Assembly: GCA_020349905.1 (NCBI GenBank)
Contig: CP070702.1
Coordinates: forward strand, 804,833-863,673
Direction: 5' to 3'
Source of the DNA: Candidatus Eiseniibacteriota bacterium
GTDB taxonomy: Bacteria; Eisenbacteria; RBG-16-71-46; JAFGJU01
DNA length: 58,841 nt
In this document: in pieces, positions 58,639-58,841 of the stretch
How positions within the stretch are numbered: the first letter of the stretch is position 1
How the letters are laid out: every line of letters starts with the position of its first letter
The notes under the pieces: model-generated
Database searches by the model: none
The model's input: the letters and a program-made list of their open reading frames with translations, nothing else
Told to the model about the DNA's origin: nothing
Translations under genes and position numbers: made by a program

Positions 58639-58841
58639 TTGTAGAGTCGCAGTTTGCTGCCGACACCGTATCTCAGTTCTGCTTACAGCCCCGATGAGAT
58701 TACGGATTCTGCCTATATCGTGTTGATTCGACGTCAGCAGATTGACGACCCCTGGTTCCTCCCTTGTTTTAGGGGAAAGACGACGAGCCAATTCCTCTAA
58801 CTTACAGTCACTTAAAGCAATATCGACGAGAGTAGAGAATT
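58639..58841. other. Right-end non-coding sequence
   Basis: These 203 bp after tRNA-Leu hold no convincing gene. The last 60 bases are AT-richer. A 5-bp CCCCT/AGGGG inverted repeat lies near 58748-58775. No att-like direct repeat of the tRNA 3' end or integrase gene is visible before the window ends. Confidence 0.5.

Overview
The window looks like a GC-rich chromosomal segment (or metagenome contig) from an uncultured, envelope-rich, probably Gram-negative-type bacterium. Supporting signs are a Wza-type export lipoprotein, a SPOR lipoprotein, long runs of 4-bp ATGA/GTGA gene overlaps, heavy AGG/AGA arginine codon use and frequent GTG/TTG starts. The GlmU-like sugar nucleotidyltransferase, the DapL-type aminotransferase and the XrtA-type ATPase would suit an FCB-group or candidate-phylum lineage (Eisenbacteria/Latescibacteria-like). 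That placement is inference and cannot be settled by eye.

Layout. (1) 1-7898: the 3' part of pnp with an M16 peptidase, a DapL-like aminotransferase, a WecG/TagA glycosyltransferase, a minus-strand operon (polysaccharide deacetylase, DUF3108 protein, deoxyhypusine-synthase-like protein) and a Yip1-type membrane protein. (2) 8025-48571: about 40 kb of plus-strand exopolysaccharide (EPS) genes. It opens with a near-consensus sigma70 promoter, a leader of about 220 nt containing a terminator-like hairpin, two initiating phosphoglycosyl transferases, Wza, Wzz, XrtA-type ATPase and CpsD-like genes, an orphan nucleotidyltransferase/phosphatase-fold pair and a flippase. An Arn-like aminosugar module follows (18176-26464). 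After it come eight GT4-type glycosyltransferases, a glucuronyl C5-epimerase homologue, nucleotide-sugar enzymes (RMD-like, LegB-like, NTP transferase, hexapeptide acyltransferase, WbpE-like aminotransferase, Gfo/Idh, AlgD-like), a heparinase II/III-fold protein and a radical SAM enzyme. (3) 48588-54270: manC, SPOR lipoprotein, GlmU-like protein, galT and glgA. (4) 54329-58841: lysC on the minus strand, tRNA-Gly(GCC), tRNA-Cys(GCA), a degenerate nucleotidyltransferase-fold gene, a TPM-domain protein, lemA and tRNA-Leu(TAA).

How it fits together. ManC would make GDP-mannose, and the AlgD-like enzyme would oxidise it to GDP-mannuronic acid. The LegB-like, WbpE-like, WbpD-like and Gfo/Idh genes would supply amino or deoxy sugars. 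The two phosphoglycosyl transferases start lipid-linked chains, the GT4 enzymes extend them, the flippase moves them, and Wzz/Wza export them. The C5-epimerase and heparinase-fold proteins suggest a uronic-acid-containing, glycosaminoglycan- or alginate-like polymer. The most unusual block is the Arn-like set: ArnB-like aminotransferase, GNAT, ATP-grasp ligase, ArnC-like GT2, DUF2304, ArnE-like EamA protein and a 906-residue GT-C-like membrane protein. It predicts an N-acylated aminosugar that is flipped on a polyprenyl carrier and transferred on the periplasmic side. No conventional Wzy polymerase, exosortase, CRISPR array or complete mobile element was recognised.
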